Assembly (NCBI GenBank): GCA_965250025.1
Contig: OZ252283.1
Location: 3,534,001-3,598,000 of the forward strand
DNA: 64,000 nt
Direction: 5' to 3'
Origin: CBDDLD01 sp965250025
GTDB lineage: Bacteria > Bacteroidota > Bacteroidia > Flavobacteriales > Flavobacteriaceae
The notes below the pieces were generated by a model. The model had not been told where the DNA came from, did no database searches, and saw nothing but the letters and a program-made list of their open reading frames with translations. Shown piece after piece: positions 1-9,304 of the stretch (position 1 is the first letter of the stretch; every line of letters starts with the position of its first letter). The translations under genes and the position numbers were made by a program.

Positions 1-2
1 CT

Positions 3-947
3 CCTGCTCAAGAGCGTAATATCAGTAAAATATTAAACTGTAAGATACTAGACCGTACAAATCTAATTCTCGATATTTTTGCACAACGCGCACAGACGAG
101 CTATGCCAGAACACAAGTGGAATTGGCACAATGCGAATATCTGTTACCACGATTAAAAGGGATGTGGACGCATCTTGAGCGTCAGAAAGGGGGAATAGGA
201 ATGCGCGGGCCTGGTGAAACGGAAATTGAAACAGACCGACGAATTGTAAGGGATAAAATAGCCTTATTAAAGGCCAAGATCAAAACCATAGATAAGCAAA
301 TGGCAGTGCAGAGAGGAAATAGAGGTAAGATGGTCAGAGTGGCATTGGTTGGGTATACTAATGTTGGGAAATCTACATTAATGAATGTCATTAGTAAAAG
401 TGAAGTATTTGCCGAAAACAAGTTGTTTGCTACTCTAGACACAACAGTTCGCAAAGTAGTCATTGGAAATTTACCCTTTTTAGTAAGCGATACTGTAGGG
501 TTTATTAGAAAGTTACCTACACAATTGGTAGAATCTTTTAAGAGTACATTAGATGAGGTTAGAGAAGCTGATTTGTTGTTACATGTTGTAGATATTTCGC
601 ATTCTAATTTTGAAGAGCATATAGAATCCGTAAACCAGATTCTTGATGAGATCGATAGTAAAGATAAACCAACCATTATGGTATTTAATAAGATCGATGC
701 ATACCAACCTGAGCCTTTCGATGAGGATGACCTTGTTATTGAAAGAACGAAGTCGCATTATAGTATTGAAGAATGGAAAAATACCTGGATGGCTAAAATT
801 GGAGATAATGCGTTGTTTATTTCGGCATTAAATAAGGAAAACCTCGAAGCATTTAGGAAACGGGTATATAAGGCCGTAAGGGAAATCCATGTTCAACGGT
901 TTCCGTACAATCATTTTTTATATCCCGATGTAGAAGATATTAGTTAG
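3..947 (+). CDS. hflX: GTPase HflX (5' end outside window)
   Basis: Ribosome-associated GTPase of the HflX family, which rescues or splits stalled ribosomes. The reading frame is open from base 3, and the codons before the first internal GTG still read as HflX (ending TSYARTQVELAQCEYLLPRL), so the gene starts upstream of the window. Visible motifs are the family signature GPGETEIETDRR, the G1 loop GYTNVGKST (bases 351-377), DTVG (G3) and NKID (G4), followed by a short C-terminal domain. The gene ends in a strong stem-loop that also faces the convergent DUF3078 gene. The identification is secure; only the N-terminal region is missing. Confidence 0.96.
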   Translation, partial: PAQERNISKILNCKILDRTNLILDIFAQRAQTSYARTQVELAQCEYLLPRLKGMWTHLERQKGGIGMRGPGETEIETDRRIVRDKIALLKAKIKTIDKQMAVQRGNRGKMVRVALVGYTNVGKSTLMNVISKSEVFAENKLFATLDTTVRKVVIGNLPFLVSDTVGFIRKLPTQLVESFKSTLDEVREADLLLHVVDISHSNFEEHIESVNQILDEIDSKDKPTIMVFNKIDAYQPEPFDEDDLVIERTKSHYSIEEWKNTWMAKIGDNALFISALNKENLEAFRKRVYKAVREIHVQRFPYNHFLYPDVEDIS

Positions 948-953
948 GCAAAT

Positions 954-984
954 AAAAAAGAGACTTAATACAAGTCTCTTTTTT
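954..984. terminator. Bidirectional terminator between hflX and the DUF3078 gene
   Basis: A perfect 13-bp stem (arms 954-966 and 972-984, core GAGACTT/AAGTCTC) is flanked by A-runs on one side and T-runs on the other. It lies between two convergent genes and can serve both. Confidence 0.85.
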
Positions 985-1007
985 ATTTATTATAGGTCTG
1001 TATTTAA

Positions 1008-1937
1008 CTAAAAATTATAACTCAATCCAAAAGTCCAGAAGGATTGAAGATCATTATCAACATTGTCGAAAGTCGCATTCGTATTGCCTAAAGTATTGAT
1101 AGCATAATTTAAAGCTTCTTGTTTGTTGCTTCTCAAACCAAAATCAAAACCAACACCAATCATTTTCCATAGTGTATACCCGAAAGAGTTGGTCCAAGTC
1201 CAATTGGACAAGTCCGAAGTTTCGTAGCTTTGAAATACGGATAAGTTTGATTTGATATTTATTGCACCAATGGTTTTCGTATAATCAGCAACAATTTTTG
1301 CACCCATAGAAGAGTCAAATATGGCATCTTGATCACTAAACACAAAGTTATAATTAAGAGGATGGATCACCACAACTAATTCTGTCAAAGGCGTCCATGT
1401 AATACCTACACCAACATCTAAATACCCAGGATCGTTAAAGTTATCCAATAATGTTGTTCTGTACTCTGCCAATCCAGACACCGCCCACTTGTCACTCAAT
1501 CTTCTACCATAGAGTGTTGAGATGTTAAATACATCTGTGGTAGGCTCAAAATCGTCATTATCAGTATTAACATCCTTATCATCTAATTTTACCCAATTTA
1601 GATTTAAGTTTAAAGCATTTCTCCAGAAATACTTATCTTCGATTTTGTTCGCAAATGCGTTTAAAGTAAATCCAATATTCCCAGAAGAATTGTTTGGTGT
1701 TCCTTGGGCATACCAGTTATTAAATTCAGAAATGCTGCCACCGATGGTTCCAAATGCTCCAAATCGCCAACCCGGTAATGCATCTATTTTAGCTTGTAGA
1801 TCATTGGCTTCTTTTTGAAAAGCATCTGCCTGAGCTTGTTTTTCAGCTTTTTGAGCTTCTAGCTCCTCTTTGGTTTGTGCAAAGGAAAAAGATACCGCAA
1901 GTATTAAAATAAGCAGTACTTGGAATTTTTTATTCAT
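1008..1937 (-). CDS. DUF3078 domain-containing outer-membrane-like protein
   Basis: A 309-residue exported protein. It has a signal peptide ending SFSFAQ (about residue 20), a short charged helix likely to form a coiled coil (about 21-55, rich in E, K, Q and A), then a beta-rich body with alternating aromatic strands ending LSYNF, as in outer-membrane barrels. The stretch GTIGGSISEFNNWYAQG matches my memory of the Bacteroidota DUF3078 family, whose function is unknown. It stands alone, convergent with hflX. A -7 element (TATCTTTG, complement of 1979-1986) lies about 40 bases upstream of the start. The family call is from recall, not from a search. Confidence 0.75.
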   Translation of the reverse strand: MNKKFQVLLILILAVSFSFAQTKEELEAQKAEKQAQADAFQKEANDLQAKIDALPGWRFGAFGTIGGSISEFNNWYAQGTPNNSSGNIGFTLNAFANKIEDKYFWRNALNLNLNWVKLDDKDVNTDNDDFEPTTDVFNISTLYGRRLSDKWAVSGLAEYRTTLLDNFNDPGYLDVGVGITWTPLTELVVVIHPLNYNFVFSDQDAIFDSSMGAKIVADYTKTIGAINIKSNLSVFQSYETSDLSNWTWTNSFGYTLWKMIGVGFDFGLRSNKQEALNYAINTLGNTNATFDNVDNDLQSFWTFGLSYNF

Positions 1938-2094
1938 AACAGATTAGTTTTAAGTATGTTGAATTGATTAATAGTTGACAAAGATAGTTGAAATTAAAAT
2001 TGATTAAAGCGTTTTTAGATTGTAAAACCTGCCATAAACATGAGATTTCATATCCTTAGACGCATATAATCTTTAATAAGTCACAAAAAATAAA

Positions 2095-2601
2095 TTATTT
2101 TTTCTTGTACAATGGTACTGCTGAACATGCTTCCCCGTACATAATGGATTTCACAACAGGTTGAAGTTTTTGGGTTAGCATTAACAGTGCATTATTCGGT
2201 ACGGGTTTATTAGCACAGCCTTTAATAATTACAGGAGCATCATTATATGTGGAGATGTCAAAGTCAGAAATGATTGTAGTGTATAGAATGGTTTCTAATT
2301 GATCTAATGTTCCTATACAACTCAATCTCACATAAGGTTGAAGCTTTGAAGCAATTAGCATATATGCCCAGTCAGGTATAATGGCATCTGAGGAACAATG
2401 TATGGCAACATAGGCAGATTCGTATTGTGTCCAATCGTGCGCTTTAACATGTTGCCTGAATTCTTTTTCCCTTAATACCAATTCCTGAAAAAGCCAATCT
2501 TTAATATCAAAATAAACACGTTTCCCTTCAGGATAAAAATCTTCAAGATCTATGACTTTAAGCTTACTGTTTGCAACTCTGTTTATAATTTCTTCTGCCA
2601 T
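2095..2601 (-). CDS. DUF2480 family protein
   Basis: A 168-residue soluble protein with no signal peptide or membrane segment. It resembles the Bacteroidota DUF2480 family, which is regularly found beside SUF genes. Features are the N-terminal INRVANS..VIDLEDFYP, a central CSSDAIIPDWAYM, and a C-terminal KGCANKPVP with several cysteines (positions near 89, 115, 129 and 159 by eye). The function is unknown. It is the last gene of the SUF run, four bases after the HMG-CoA synthase gene, so co-expression is very likely; a role linked to Fe-S or sulfur metabolism is only inferred from that. Confidence 0.75.
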   Translation of the reverse strand: MAEEIINRVANSKLKVIDLEDFYPEGKRVYFDIKDWLFQELVLREKEFRQHVKAHDWTQYESAYVAIHCSSDAIIPDWAYMLIASKLQPYVRLSCIGTLDQLETILYTTIISDFDISTYNDAPVIIKGCANKPVPNNALLMLTQKLQPVVKSIMYGEACSAVPLYKKK

Positions 2602-2605
2602 TCGA

Positions 2606-4045
2606 TTACTTTATGCTATAACGTCTTAGACCATAATTATTATCTTCTTTCTCTATAAAGTCAAGTGATATTTTAGGTTTTTTCACAATAGGGTTTATGA
2701 GCTTTGATGAATGAAGGTCTTCGTAAGTATTGACATCAATTTTGATTCGGTTATCTAAATGTTCAAAAAGACGTATGTTTTCAATTTTAGATTGCCACCC
2801 TTTTTGTAATTTTCCTTGAAATACTTTCGATTTTGAGCCACTACCATATGCTATAAATCCAACAGTTTTATCTGCCAGCTCTACAGCATTATCAAAGCTA
2901 TGCGATAAGTAGCTTAAAAAGGCCATGAAAATAGATGCTGTGTACATATTTCCGATTTCTGAAGAGGCTTTTTCACTAGCTTCAATCTTTTGGGTTATAA
3001 AGCTTTTGTATACATTGGATTTATACGCTCTTTTATTCCAATCTTTAGGATCGGTGTCTTGATCAGAACCGATTTCTTCTTCTAAGGTCTTATAGATTTG
3101 AGTGTCTTTTACCCATTTTAACCAATTGTCAAAAATAATACGTCTACCGTGATAAGCATACGGTAAGTGAAATACAATTTGCTGCCAGTCTTTTACAGGA
3201 TTTACAGGGTTCTGGGAATTAAAATGACTTAATGCCTCAGTAATCCTGTCATTATAACAAGCATTGGAAAACTGACCATCGAATATGGGCTCTTCTTTAA
3301 AAACTTCAATAGTCTCGTTAGTGTCTTTCCAGAAATCCGAAGAAGTTGATTTGATAAATTTATCAATATTATCGTCTGAAGCATCAATATTCAGTTCGCC
3401 AAATAGTGTTTTTAGCAGATCCGTTTTTTTGTAATAACGTCTGGGTTTAAAGAAATCACCCTCACTTTTTGTGGCTATACCCCAAGAGTCGTTAATGGAT
3501 ATAATGGATGGGTTGTGTGTTATTAGAACGGCTACTGCACCAGCGCCTTGTGTATATTCTCCGGTAGATCTTAAATCGTATTTGGAAAGATCAGAAGCGA
3601 TGACTATAGCTTTTCGTTTTTCGTCTTGTTTTACCCAATCAATGCTATTGTGAAGGGCATCAACCGCACCTACGCAAGCAAAGGTCATATCGAGAACGTC
3701 GCAATACTTAAAGCTTCGTTCTCCATACGTTTTAGAGAGTGCTTTTTCTACAATTTCTACGGCATAGGTTGCCGTAGGTTTAGACCCGTCAATAGCACTT
3801 TCGGTACCTAGGTACACCCTGCCAATATCATTAGGGTCTATGCCATTTTGCTGTATTAAGTTTAATAATGCATTGGCCGCGAAAGTGGCGGCATCTTCAT
3901 CGATGTCCGGTACTGCCATTTTTTTTAGTCCCAACCCTGTTTTTAGTTTTTCGGCATATATTCCTCTGGCAGTTGCTAAATCGTCCATAGAGACGTATAG
4001 CTGAGGAACATAGTAGGTAATTGCGTCTATTCCAACAGTTTTCAT
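2606..4045 (-). CDS. Hydroxymethylglutaryl-CoA synthase family protein
   Basis: Likely condenses acetyl-CoA and acetoacetyl-CoA to HMG-CoA, the entry step of the mevalonate route to isoprenoids used by Flavobacteriia. At 479 residues it has the thiolase-fold layout: MKTVGIDAITYYVPQLYV at the N-terminus, GTESAIDGSKP with the catalytic-type Glu, the acyl-accepting Cys (about C124) in DMTFACVGAVDAL, and the His region FHLPYAYHGRR. The C-terminal half carries GSGSKSKVFQG. It sits in the SUF gene run, 10 bases after the DUF59 gene and 4 bases before DUF2480. No regulatory element specific to it is visible. A non-mevalonate HMGS-like enzyme remains possible, but the three catalytic regions are intact. 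Confidence 0.88.
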   Translation of the reverse strand: MKTVGIDAITYYVPQLYVSMDDLATARGIYAEKLKTGLGLKKMAVPDIDEDAATFAANALLNLIQQNGIDPNDIGRVYLGTESAIDGSKPTATYAVEIVEKALSKTYGERSFKYCDVLDMTFACVGAVDALHNSIDWVKQDEKRKAIVIASDLSKYDLRSTGEYTQGAGAVAVLITHNPSIISINDSWGIATKSEGDFFKPRRYYKKTDLLKTLFGELNIDASDDNIDKFIKSTSSDFWKDTNETIEVFKEEPIFDGQFSNACYNDRITEALSHFNSQNPVNPVKDWQQIVFHLPYAYHGRRIIFDNWLKWVKDTQIYKTLEEEIGSDQDTDPKDWNKRAYKSNVYKSFITQKIEASEKASSEIGNMYTASIFMAFLSYLSHSFDNAVELADKTVGFIAYGSGSKSKVFQGKLQKGWQSKIENIRLFEHLDNRIKIDVNTYEDLHSSKLINPIVKKPKISLDFIEKEDNNYGLRRYSIK

Positions 4046-4055
4046 AAATATAGTA

Positions 4056-4382
4056 TTATAACATTCCTAATTCTAATTTGGCTTCCTCACTCATTAGGTC
4101 TTGAGACCAGGGAGGGTCAAAAGTAATTTCCACTTCCGCATCTTTTACATCGTTTATAGATTTTACTTTTTCTTCCACTTCAAGGGGTAATGTTTCTGCT
4201 ACTGGGCAATTAGGAGTGGTTAATGTCATAAGGATTTTTACATCATAATCCTCATTAACAAAAACATCATAAATTAATCCCAGCTCATAAATGTCTACAG
4301 GAATTTCGGGGTCGTAGATGGTCTTAAGAACTCGGACGATTTTTTCGCCTAGTGCATTGGTATCTATGGTTGTTTCTGACAT
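4056..4382 (-). CDS. SUF-associated DUF59/MIP18-type Fe-S assembly factor
   Basis: A 108-residue MIP18-family (DUF59, PaaD/SufT-like) protein thought to help maturation of Fe-S proteins. The single domain starts with YDPEIPVDIYELGLIYDV, followed by the family Cys region LTTPNCPVAETLP and the C-terminal DPPWSQDLMSEEAK. It follows sufE by three bases and precedes the HMG-CoA synthase gene by ten, so it is part of the SUF operon. Its length matches a stand-alone DUF59 protein; the N-terminal extension of true SufT is absent. Confident at family level. Confidence 0.88.
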   Translation of the reverse strand: MSETTIDTNALGEKIVRVLKTIYDPEIPVDIYELGLIYDVFVNEDYDVKILMTLTTPNCPVAETLPLEVEEKVKSINDVKDAEVEITFDPPWSQDLMSEEAKLELGML

Positions 4383-4385
4383 GGT

Positions 4386-4808
4386 TTAATTTAATTGCGT
4401 TTGATATGCTATAGCATATAACTTCAGTTGTTTTATCATACTCACTAATCCATTCGCTCGGGTTGGTGATAAGTGTTCCTTTAAGCCTATCTCATCTATA
4501 AAATCTGTCTTAGCATCAATTATGGCTTGAGGGTGCTGGTTAGAGAAAACACGAATCAATATGGCTATAATGCCTTTGGTAATGATAGCATCACTATCTG
4601 CAGTGAATACAATTTTATCAGATTCCATATCGGCATGTACCCAGACTTTACTTTGGCACCCTTTGATGATATGATCTTCTGTTTTATATACGGGGTTAAT
4701 CAATGGCAACGATTTGCCTAAGTCTATCATATATTGATATCGATCTTCCCAATTGTCAAACATTGAAAATTCATCAATAATTTCATTTTGAATAGCATCT
4801 ATAGACAT
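4386..4808 (-). CDS. sufE: Cysteine desulfuration protein SufE
   Basis: Accepts persulfide sulfur from SufS and passes it to the SufBCD scaffold. At 140 residues it has the normal size. The sulfur-accepting cysteine is at about C51 in IKGCQSKVW, the position expected for the family, and the C-terminal motif LSPTRANGLVSMI is typical. It sits 30 bases after a small lipoprotein gene and 3 bases before the DUF59 gene. A sequence TATCTTTG (complement of 4823-4830) just upstream matches the flavobacterial -7 box and could be an internal promoter, but I see no -33 partner. Confidence 0.95.
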   Translation of the reverse strand: MSIDAIQNEIIDEFSMFDNWEDRYQYMIDLGKSLPLINPVYKTEDHIIKGCQSKVWVHADMESDKIVFTADSDAIITKGIIAILIRVFSNQHPQAIIDAKTDFIDEIGLKEHLSPTRANGLVSMIKQLKLYAIAYQTQLN

Positions 4809-4838
4809 AGCTTTCTTTTTTACAAAGATACGACATCT

Positions 4839-5318
4839 CTATTTCTTAGTAATGGATTTTCTTACAGATAAGATTTTATTGACAATATCGGCAATCATTT
4901 TGGGAGGTGCATCGTGATCAAATGTTGGTGTAATCACTTCTTTATCATTAATCTTTATCATTAGTACAGTGTGATAAGAAGCATCATAATGACGTCTGTT
5001 TGTAGGTGGTTTTAGTAAAGGTAAAGAGTCAATTTTAAGTGCTTTAATCAAATGTTGTAATGATTGCCAGTCTTGTTTTGAGACTTTATATTTAGTGGTA
5101 GTTTTTAAGTCTCTGTCAGAAGAAATTATCATGCTGTCTTTTGCGATACTGATATAATCAAAATATCCTCTGGTACTTGCCCTATAAACCAAAGTAGTGT
5201 CTAACGATTTTAAAACTTCTGTAGTTTGATTTTTTATGGTTTTTTCAGCTAACGCATCAGGCCCTTTACAGCCATTAGATATTACAAACAAAGCTAATAT
5301 GCTGAATAAGATTTTCAT
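4839..5318 (-). CDS. Hypothetical lipoprotein within the SUF run
   Basis: A 159-residue protein with a short hydrophobic leader and a cysteine at about residue 17 (VISNGCKG), so probably a lipoprotein. The rest is a small alpha/beta domain with no motif I recognise; notable are the STRGYFDYISIAKDSMIISSD strand pair and the end FDHDAPPKMIADIVNKIL. It lies 31 bases after the META-domain gene and 30 bases before sufE. Its presence in a sulfur-assembly operon is positional only and says little about its role. Confidence 0.7.
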   Translation of the reverse strand: MKILFSILALFVISNGCKGPDALAEKTIKNQTTEVLKSLDTTLVYRASTRGYFDYISIAKDSMIISSDRDLKTTTKYKVSKQDWQSLQHLIKALKIDSLPLLKPPTNRRHYDASYHTVLMIKINDKEVITPTFDHDAPPKMIADIVNKILSVRKSITKK

Positions 5319-5349
5319 TTTAGGGCGATACTTTAGGTTTTGTTATGCG

Positions 5350-5964
5350 CTATTGATCTTCGGTTTTTAATTTCATTAGAATATCACCATCTTCAGTAGT
5401 GAAGTGTAAAATACCCTCTACAACATCATACTTTTTAGCTTTTTGAAGAGTACTGATTATTTCGTTTTCCATATCACTATCTGGACATAATTTTTTGGTC
5501 ATAGCAACATTACTTATCGATATTTCATCATTGCTAAATTTTGCTGAACCATTAAAGGTATTACAACCAGTATATCCTTTAATACTTTGACTCTCTGGCG
5601 AAAATTTTAAAAAGGCTCTAGTGGACAATTTTGAATTTCCTATACTGGTCACAATCCATGTCTTGTAATTAATATCTTCCAGGACTTTTGTTTTGGAGAT
5701 GACCTCAATTAAGTTATAGCTGTTTTTCTTTTCATTGTAGGAAAGGCGTAGATTGTAATTATAACCTTCTTCATAATTAAAACCTTCAATAGCATTAGGA
5801 ATTACTTGCCAATCTTGCTCATTAGATCGCTTTATTTCGATACATTGATCTTGACTTTCAACATCGCATTTTACGAACTCATGATTTATAGTTGCTTCTA
5901 CGGTGATGTCATTAGAACAGGAAAAAAGGAATGAGACGAACAGTAAGTATAAATATGGCTTCAT
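5350..5964 (-). CDS. DUF4377 plus META-domain lipoprotein
   Basis: A 204-residue lipoprotein (lipobox Cys about residue 16, FLFSCSND). The first half (about 35-90) resembles DUF4377, with QCIEIKRSNEQDWQVIPNAI and a GFNYEEGYNYNLRL strand. The second half (about 98-200) is a META domain as in HslJ: TWIVTSIG, then GYTGCNTFNGSA, then MTKKLCPDSDMENEI. META domains are linked to heat and stress tolerance of the envelope. It lies between sufS and the 159-residue lipoprotein in the same direction with gaps of about 30 bases, so it is probably co-transcribed. The domain calls are from recalled consensus. Confidence 0.78.
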   Translation of the reverse strand: MKPYLYLLFVSFLFSCSNDITVEATINHEFVKCDVESQDQCIEIKRSNEQDWQVIPNAIEGFNYEEGYNYNLRLSYNEKKNSYNLIEVISKTKVLEDINYKTWIVTSIGNSKLSTRAFLKFSPESQSIKGYTGCNTFNGSAKFSNDEISISNVAMTKKLCPDSDMENEIISTLQKAKKYDVVEGILHFTTEDGDILMKLKTEDQ

Positions 5965-5997
5965 TAGAAAAAATATAAAAGCTAAAAGTATTAAATT

Positions 5998-7230
5998 TTA
6001 TGATAACATTAGAATGGCCTTCTTAAGCGCAATGATCATAAGGTCTATTTCTTCCGTAGTATTATAGAAAGCAAAAGAAGCTCTAATGGTTCCGGGAATA
6101 TTGTAAAAATCCATAATGGGCTGTGCACAATGATGACCGGTTCTTACAGCAATACCCATTTTGTCTAAAATAGTGCCTATATCGTAAGGGTGAATTTCAC
6201 CAACGTTAAATGATATGACGGACGTTTTATTTTTGGCTGTACCATAAATTTTTAGACCGTCAATTTTTAACAATTGTTCTGTGGCGTAGTCAAGTAATTG
6301 CGTTTCGTACGTGGCAATACTGTCAAAACCAATGGCATTCATATAATCTACTGCAACACCAAAAGCAATACCTCCACAAACATTGGGTGTGCCTGCTTCA
6401 AACTTATGGGGTAAATCCGCATATGTCGTTTTCTCAAATGTGACTTGAGCTATCATTTCACCGCCGCCTTGATAGGGAGGTAATTTGTGTAGCCATTTTT
6501 CTTTCCCATAAAGCATACCAATGCCGGTGGGGCCACACATTTTATGTGCTGAAACTACATAAAAATCGACATCTAAAGCTTGTAAATCGGGTTTTAGGTG
6601 TGGGCAGGCTTGAGCGCCATCTACTAGTACTGCAGCACCATGATCGTGTGATCGTTTTATAATGTAATCAATAGGATTAATGGTGCCTAATGCATTAGAA
6701 ATATGATTTACAAATACAAGCTTTGTGTTCTCATTTAAAAGTGCGTCAAACTCAGACAATATAAGTTCCCCGTCAGTATTCATAGGAATGACTTTGAGCT
6801 TAGATCCGGTTCGACCACATAACATTTGCCAAGGAACTATATTACTATGATGTTCTAATGCGGAGACTAATATTTCATCTCCGGGTTGTAATAGAGAAGC
6901 AAATCCATTGGCAATTAAGTTGATACCATGTGTTGTCCCTGAAGTGTAAATGACTTCATGAGCATGTTTAATATTAAAATGCTTTTGAATTTTAATACGT
7001 GCATGTTCATATGCATCAGTAGCCTCCTGACTTAAAGTATGTACGCCTCTGTGAATATTGGCATTGTAATTACTGTAATAGTCTACAATGGCATCAATAA
7101 CAATTTGTGGGGTTTGAGATGTGGCTGCGTTGTCAAAATATACCAGAGGTTTCCCATTAATTTCTCTTGAAAGTATTGGAAAATCTTTTCTTATGGACGG
7201 GATATCTATAGGAGCCAATTGCATTTTCAT
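5998..7230 (-). CDS. sufS: Cysteine desulfurase SufS
   Basis: A PLP enzyme that takes sulfur from cysteine for Fe-S cluster assembly. At 410 residues it has the length of group II desulfurases. The N-terminus IRKDFPILSREINGKPLVYFDNAAT is diagnostic, the PLP lysine is at about K230 (SAHKMCGPTGIGM), and the persulfide cysteine is at about C369 in RTGHHCAQP. The start overlaps the sufD stop by one base (TAATG), so the two are translationally linked. A second Met at residue 3 is an alternative start. SufE, its sulfur acceptor, lies three genes downstream. Confidence 0.97.
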   Translation of the reverse strand: MKMQLAPIDIPSIRKDFPILSREINGKPLVYFDNAATSQTPQIVIDAIVDYYSNYNANIHRGVHTLSQEATDAYEHARIKIQKHFNIKHAHEVIYTSGTTHGINLIANGFASLLQPGDEILVSALEHHSNIVPWQMLCGRTGSKLKVIPMNTDGELILSEFDALLNENTKLVFVNHISNALGTINPIDYIIKRSHDHGAAVLVDGAQACPHLKPDLQALDVDFYVVSAHKMCGPTGIGMLYGKEKWLHKLPPYQGGGEMIAQVTFEKTTYADLPHKFEAGTPNVCGGIAFGVAVDYMNAIGFDSIATYETQLLDYATEQLLKIDGLKIYGTAKNKTSVISFNVGEIHPYDIGTILDKMGIAVRTGHHCAQPIMDFYNIPGTIRASFAFYNTTEEIDLMIIALKKAILMLS

Positions 7231-8555
7231 TATAAATCAAATCCAATATTAACGCCGAGTTTTTTTGCAATGATCTTTGTAATTCGAGATTTGATTTCTG
7301 GAATGGTAACAGATTCTAATACATTATTGCTGAAAGCATACATGAGTAAAGCTCTTGCTTCTTTCTCGGGAATACCACGAGACTTGAGATAAAACATAGC
7401 ACTTTCATCAAGCTGACCTATAGTGCAACCATGAGAACACTTCACATCATCTGCAAAAATCTCTAGTTGAGGTTTGGTATTGATACTTGCTTTATCATTG
7501 AGTAAAATGTTATTATTAGCCTGAAAAGCATTGGTCTTTTGAGCTTCTTTTTCTACAATAACTTTACCATTAAAAACGCCTGTAGCAGTATCGCCAAAAA
7601 TACCTTTGTAGTCTTGATGACTCTCACAGTTGGGTTCTATATGATGGACCAGAGTATTGTGGTCTACATGCTGTTTGTCTCCAATAATGGTGATGCCCTT
7701 TAATGTTGAATCGATGCGTTCGCCGTGCTGATAAAAGTTAAGGTTATTACGTGTAAGTTTACCTCCAAATGAAAATGTATGGACTTTGGCAATACTTTCC
7801 TGACTTTGTTTTATAAAGGTATTATCAATCAGTGATGCATTTTGCCTGTCGTTCTGAACTTTGTAATAATCTACTATAGCTCTTTTATTGGCAAAAACTT
7901 CAGTAACACTATTTGTTAGCACAGGGTTGTCTGTTAAACTTTGGTGGCGTTCAATAATCTGAACATGAGAGTTCTCGCCAACAATTACCAAATTTCTTGG
8001 CTGAAGCATGATGGCAGACTCGTTTCCTGTAGCAAAATGAATAATCTGAATAGGCTTTTCGACAACCTTATTTTTAGGAATATGAATGTATGCACCTTCG
8101 TATGAAAATGCAGTGTTTAATGATGATAACCCATCTTTTTCTGCAGCTTTATTGAAGTAGTTTTCAATAACTATACGATATTTTGGCTTGGTTAAAGCAG
8201 CAGACATTAAACATACATCTATACCGTCGTGCGTAGTTTGAGACAGGTGTGAAGAGTATTTTCCGTCAATAAAAATAATCTTATATGAGTCAATATCATG
8301 AATAAAATATTGCTTTACTTTTTTGTAATCTAAAGCCTCCTCATGCTCGGGGAATATGCTATAATTTTGTTTAAGAACAGCATTTAATGAGGTGTATTTC
8401 CAAGCTTCTGATTTTTTAGTAGGAAAACCTAAGCCTTCAAATGTTTTCATAGCCTCTATTCTGATATCATGCACTGGTGCATCAATATCAACGGTGTTTT
8501 CAAAAGCTAAGAAAGAGGATACTAATTTTTCCTTTAAATCCATAGTGTTAGGCAT
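7230..8555 (-). CDS. sufD: Fe-S cluster assembly protein SufD
   Basis: Scaffold partner of SufB and SufC. At 441 residues it has the SufBD core: the N-terminal helix region GLPTKKSEAWKYTSL, the beta-helix core, then GVFNGKVIVEKEAQKTNAFQ, CSHGCTIGQLDESAMFYLKSRGI and the end ALLMYAF. The last region contains the Cys/His cluster important for the SufB-SufD interface. Its start overlaps the end of sufC by eight bases and its stop overlaps sufS by one, so the three are tightly coupled. Confidence 0.96.
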   Translation of the reverse strand: MPNTMDLKEKLVSSFLAFENTVDIDAPVHDIRIEAMKTFEGLGFPTKKSEAWKYTSLNAVLKQNYSIFPEHEEALDYKKVKQYFIHDIDSYKIIFIDGKYSSHLSQTTHDGIDVCLMSAALTKPKYRIVIENYFNKAAEKDGLSSLNTAFSYEGAYIHIPKNKVVEKPIQIIHFATGNESAIMLQPRNLVIVGENSHVQIIERHQSLTDNPVLTNSVTEVFANKRAIVDYYKVQNDRQNASLIDNTFIKQSQESIAKVHTFSFGGKLTRNNLNFYQHGERIDSTLKGITIIGDKQHVDHNTLVHHIEPNCESHQDYKGIFGDTATGVFNGKVIVEKEAQKTNAFQANNNILLNDKASINTKPQLEIFADDVKCSHGCTIGQLDESAMFYLKSRGIPEKEARALLMYAFSNNVLESVTIPEIKSRITKIIAKKLGVNIGFDL

Positions 8556-9300
8556 TTACTTCTTCTTTTATCCAATCGTAACCTTTGGCTTCTAGTTCAT
8601 GAGCCAATTCTTTAGGGCCAGATTTTACAATTCTACCATTGTGTAAGACATGCACATAATCAGGAACGATATAATCTAATAGTCTTTGATAGTGGGTAAT
8701 TACAATAACAGCATTGTCTTTGCTCTTGAGTTTGTTTACCCCATTCGCTACAATTCGTAAAGCATCAATGTCCAGGCCAGAATCTGTTTCGTCGAGTATG
8801 GCTAATTTAGGCTCCAACATGGCCATTTGAAATATTTCATTTCTCTTTTTCTCGCCTCCGGAGAATCCTTCGTTTAGTGAGCGGGATAAAAACTTACGAT
8901 CTATTTCTAACAACTCAGATTTTTCGCGAATTAATTTTAGCATCTCATTGGCAGGCATTTCTTCTAACCCTTTTGCTTTTCGGGTTTCGTTGATAGCCGT
9001 TTTCATGAAATTAGTAACACTCACGCCGGGAATTTCAACAGGATATTGAAATGATAAGAATACACCTTTATGTGCTCTTTCTTCTGCTGCAAGCTCATCT
9101 ATATTTTCGCCTTCTAATATGATTTCACCTTCTTCAACTTCATAATCTTCTTTACCTGCAATAACAGAAGCTAATGTACTTTTACCAGATCCATTTGGTC
9201 CCATTATCGCATGTACTTCTCCTGGTTTTACATGTAAATTAATGCCTTTTAATATGGCTTTATCTTCTACACTTGCATGTAAGTTATTGATTTTTAACAT
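8548..9300 (-). CDS. sufC: Fe-S cluster assembly ATPase SufC
   Basis: ABC-type ATPase that drives SufBD during cluster assembly. At 250 residues the motifs are complete: Walker A GPNGSGKST, the Q-loop LSFQYPVEIPG typical of SufC, the signature FSGGEKKRNE, Walker B LAILDETDSGLD and the switch His in VITHYQRLL. It follows a small lipoprotein gene by four bases and overlaps sufD by eight. Confidence 0.97.
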   Translation of the reverse strand: MLKINNLHASVEDKAILKGINLHVKPGEVHAIMGPNGSGKSTLASVIAGKEDYEVEEGEIILEGENIDELAAEERAHKGVFLSFQYPVEIPGVSVTNFMKTAINETRKAKGLEEMPANEMLKLIREKSELLEIDRKFLSRSLNEGFSGGEKKRNEIFQMAMLEPKLAILDETDSGLDIDALRIVANGVNKLKSKDNAVIVITHYQRLLDYIVPDYVHVLHNGRIVKSGPKELAHELEAKGYDWIKEEVNA

Positions 9301-9304
9301 CGTC

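Noticed and set aside
182..676. 164-codon open frame on the minus strand inside hflX
   Set aside because: It is antisense to a well-conserved GTPase frame; the protein is low-complexity Ser/Leu/Thr with no motif.
2606..4045. Ketoacyl-ACP synthase III (fabH) reading of the HMGS gene
   Set aside because: The length of 479 residues and the GTESAIDGSK and HLPYAYHGRR regions fit HMG-CoA synthase better than the roughly 320-residue FabH.
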